From: an uncultured Blautia sp.
GTDB taxonomy: Bacteria; Bacillota; Clostridia; Lachnospirales; Lachnospiraceae
NCBI GenBank assembly: GCA_945872375.1
Contig: CAMBYR010000130.1
Location: forward strand, 1-6,528
Reading direction: 5' to 3'
DNA length: 6,528 nucleotides
In this document: one piece after another, positions 5,163 to 6,528 of the stretch
How the letters are laid out: each line of letters opens with the position of its first letter
How positions within the stretch are numbered: position 1 is the stretch's first letter
Program-made: the position numbers and the translations under genes
Notes under the pieces: model-generated
What the model saw: only the letters and a program-made list of their open reading frames with translations
Told to the model about the DNA's origin: nothing
The model's database searches: none

Positions 5163-6155
5163 TTATCGCTCCTCTCTGAAGTAGGAAAGACCCAGACTTG
5201 CAGGAGGCTGATTCTCTTTTTTCTTTCGGAAGCTGATCACAACCAGGACAATGATGGTTACCACATAGGGAACCATCTGGATCAGATCCGTCACATAGCT
5301 TGCCACTTTAATTCCCATAATGCTTGGAAGGAACTGATAAAGCCAGTACAGCATACCAAAGAGATACGCACCCCAGATGGCATTCAGAGGCTTCCAGGTG
5401 GTAAAGATAACAAGGGCAACTGCCAGCCATCCCAGCGCTTCGATCTGCCCTGTGGTCGCCCAGATTCCCTGATTATAATCCAGTACATAGTACAGACCGC
5501 CAATACCGGAAAGTCCGGCTCCGATACAGGTTGCCAGATATTTATATTTTGTAACATTGATTCCTGCCGCATCGGCTGTTGCCGGATTTTCTCCTACCGC
5601 ACGAAGATTCAGGCCCAATCTCGTTTTATTCAGGATATAATACAGCAATATCGCTACAAGAATGGCCGCATAAACCAGGAATCCATAGCAGAATAACGTT
5701 TTGCTGACAATTCCCAGCTTTGTGGAAAGAACCGGGATTTTTTTCGCAAAAGCAGCGTTCGCCAGAGGAGCTGCGGAATAGCTGGATCCGTTCAGAATAA
5801 ATACACCGAAGAAATTTGCCACGCCCATACCAAAAGTAGTCAATGCCAGACCGGTCACGTTCTGATTGGCACGTAAGGTGATGGTCAGGAAACTGAAAAT
5901 CAGCCCTCCCAGCATGGAAGCAGCGATTGCCGCCGCCAGTGCAATGATCACACATACCCAGCCTTTCGGATCCGGAGACAGCTTTTCATAATAGTAGGAG
6001 CTTGCAAACCCTGCAAAGCCTCCCAGGTACATAATTCCGGGAACACCCAGATTCAGATTTCCCGATTTTTCCGTAAGGATTTCTCCCATAGAACCAAACA
6101 TAATGATCGTCCCAAATGGAATCGCCCGGATGATCCATGCAATCAGACTGCTCAT
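5163..6155 (-). CDS. ABC transporter permease of the BMP/Nup nucleoside uptake type, NupQ-like
   Basis: This 330-residue integral membrane protein has the BPD_transp_2 fold used for sugars and nucleosides. Hydrophobic segments cover about residues 5-22, 40-55, 67-92, 100-121, 155-175, 205-225, 240-253, 258-275 and 293-309. The block ILTEKSGNLNLGVPGIMYLG (26-45) is the signature of the nucleoside branch. The cytoplasmic coupling loop RLGLNLRAVGENPATADAAG (179-198) is the expected contact with the ATPase. The protein would pair with the upstream permease to form the channel for a purine nucleoside or a similar substrate; specificity is inferred from family only. Its ATG directly follows the stop of the upstream gene (TAAATG), and AAGGAGG (6164-6170) lies within that gene's end. 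It appears to be the last gene of the operon, closing at the shared terminator. Confidence 0.88.
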   Translation of the reverse strand: MSSLIAWIIRAIPFGTIIMFGSMGEILTEKSGNLNLGVPGIMYLGGFAGFASSYYYEKLSPDPKGWVCVIIALAAAIAASMLGGLIFSFLTITLRANQNVTGLALTTFGMGVANFFGVFILNGSSYSAAPLANAAFAKKIPVLSTKLGIVSKTLFCYGFLVYAAILVAILLYYILNKTRLGLNLRAVGENPATADAAGINVTKYKYLATCIGAGLSGIGGLYYVLDYNQGIWATTGQIEALGWLAVALVIFTTWKPLNAIWGAYLFGMLYWLYQFLPSIMGIKVASYVTDLIQMVPYVVTIIVLVVISFRKKKENQPPASLGLSYFREER

Positions 6156-6528
6156 TTACTGCACCTCCTTCTGTTTGGAACCTTTAAACACCATTTTGTA
6201 ATTGATGAAGAATTCGCTTCCCAGAATAAAGAACAGAATCACACCTTCAATGATGCTTGCCGCAAAGTCATTCAGACTGTACGCCGATGCAATTTCTGCC
6301 GCACCTCTGGACAGGAAAATCAAAAGGAACGAAATCAGTGCCATATAAAAGGTATTAAATTTTGCCAGCCAGGCAACGATAATGGCCGTAAAGCCCTGTC
6401 CGCCTGCAGAAGCCGTGGAGATCGTCTGGTCTTTTCCTGCAACGATCAGAAAGCCTGCAAGACCGCAGATCGCACCGGAAATGATCATGGTACGAATGGT
6501 AACCAGTTTCACATTGATTCCCGCATAC
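6156..6528 (-). CDS. ABC transporter permease, NupP-like, C-terminal part (runs off the window)
   Basis: Only the last 123 residues are present; the reading frame is open to the window edge. The visible N-terminal part, YAGINVKLVTIRTMIISGA, is the end of the cytoplasmic coupling loop and the start of a membrane helix, as in other permeases of the nucleoside/BMP type. Further hydrophobic segments and the blocks GLAGFLIVAG and GGQGFTAIIVAWLAKFN follow, then a lysine-rich tail (KGSKQKEVQ). The GTG at 6510-6512 is an internal valine and not a start, because the conserved sequence continues upstream. The protein should form a heterodimeric channel with the adjacent NupQ-like permease. The ATPase and lipoprotein genes are expected upstream, outside the window. 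Confidence 0.85.
   Translation of the reverse strand, partial: YAGINVKLVTIRTMIISGAICGLAGFLIVAGKDQTISTASAGGQGFTAIIVAWLAKFNTFYMALISFLLIFLSRGAAEIASAYSLNDFAASIIEGVILFFILGSEFFINYKMVFKGSKQKEVQ
6164..6170 (-). promoter_or_regulatory. Strong ribosome binding site of the NupQ-like gene, inside the upstream gene
   Basis: The minus strand reads AAGGAGG, followed 8 bases later by ATG at 6155. It lies within the last codons of the NupP-like gene, whose TAA abuts the ATG. This arrangement suits coupled translation and equal amounts of the two permeases. Confidence 0.8.

Noticed and set aside
6510..6512. GTG as the start of the NupP-like gene
   Set aside because: The frame stays open to the window edge and the conserved loop sequence YAGINV continues upstream, so the GTG is an internal valine codon.

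Overview
The window looks like a chromosomal segment of a Gram-positive gut-type Clostridia, most likely a Lachnospiraceae-like organism. The evidence is strong GGAGG-type ribosome binding sites, TATAAT-type promoters, moderate GC, a GlgB-type branching enzyme, a BMP/Nup-type nucleoside ABC transporter, and a SpoIID-fold/peptidoglycan-binding protein of a type I associate with spore-forming Clostridia. The taxonomic placement is inference from gene content and cannot be confirmed here.

Layout. Bases 1-25 are the 3' end of a plus-strand tRNA gene without an encoded CCA. Three successive hairpins follow (28-69, 72-109, 140-164); the last can also stop transcription arriving from the minus strand. 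Three minus-strand genes come next in genome order: a SpoIID-like/peptidoglycan-binding protein (231-1535), a Gfo/Idh/MocA oxidoreductase resembling dihydrodiol dehydrogenase (1572-2576), and a glycogen branching enzyme, glgB (2666-4450). The oxidoreductase has a good promoter of its own at 2607-2635. The peptidoglycan gene has a second candidate promoter inside the end of the oxidoreductase gene. The three genes are therefore co-oriented but probably not one tight operon.

The intergenic region 4451-4597 is the most structured part of the window. It separates glgB from a divergent TetR-family regulator (4598-5128). It carries a near-consensus promoter for the regulator, a weaker candidate promoter for glgB on the same AT-rich core, and five copies of the hexamer TGTCGG/CCGACA, including a perfect 14-base palindrome. 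The simplest reading is an operator array for the adjacent regulator, controlling itself and perhaps glgB.

The regulator meets a convergent minus-strand transporter operon at a shared terminator (5130-5157). The transporter part holds a complete NupQ-type permease (5163-6155) and the C-terminal 123 residues of its partner NupP-type permease (6156 to the window end), joined as stop-start TAAATG. The ATPase and substrate-binding lipoprotein expected for such a system would lie beyond the right edge.

I see no CRISPR array, insertion sequence, phage gene or clear new defence system. The main items worth following up are the operator array, the signal-less SpoIID-like protein and the hairpin series behind the tRNA.
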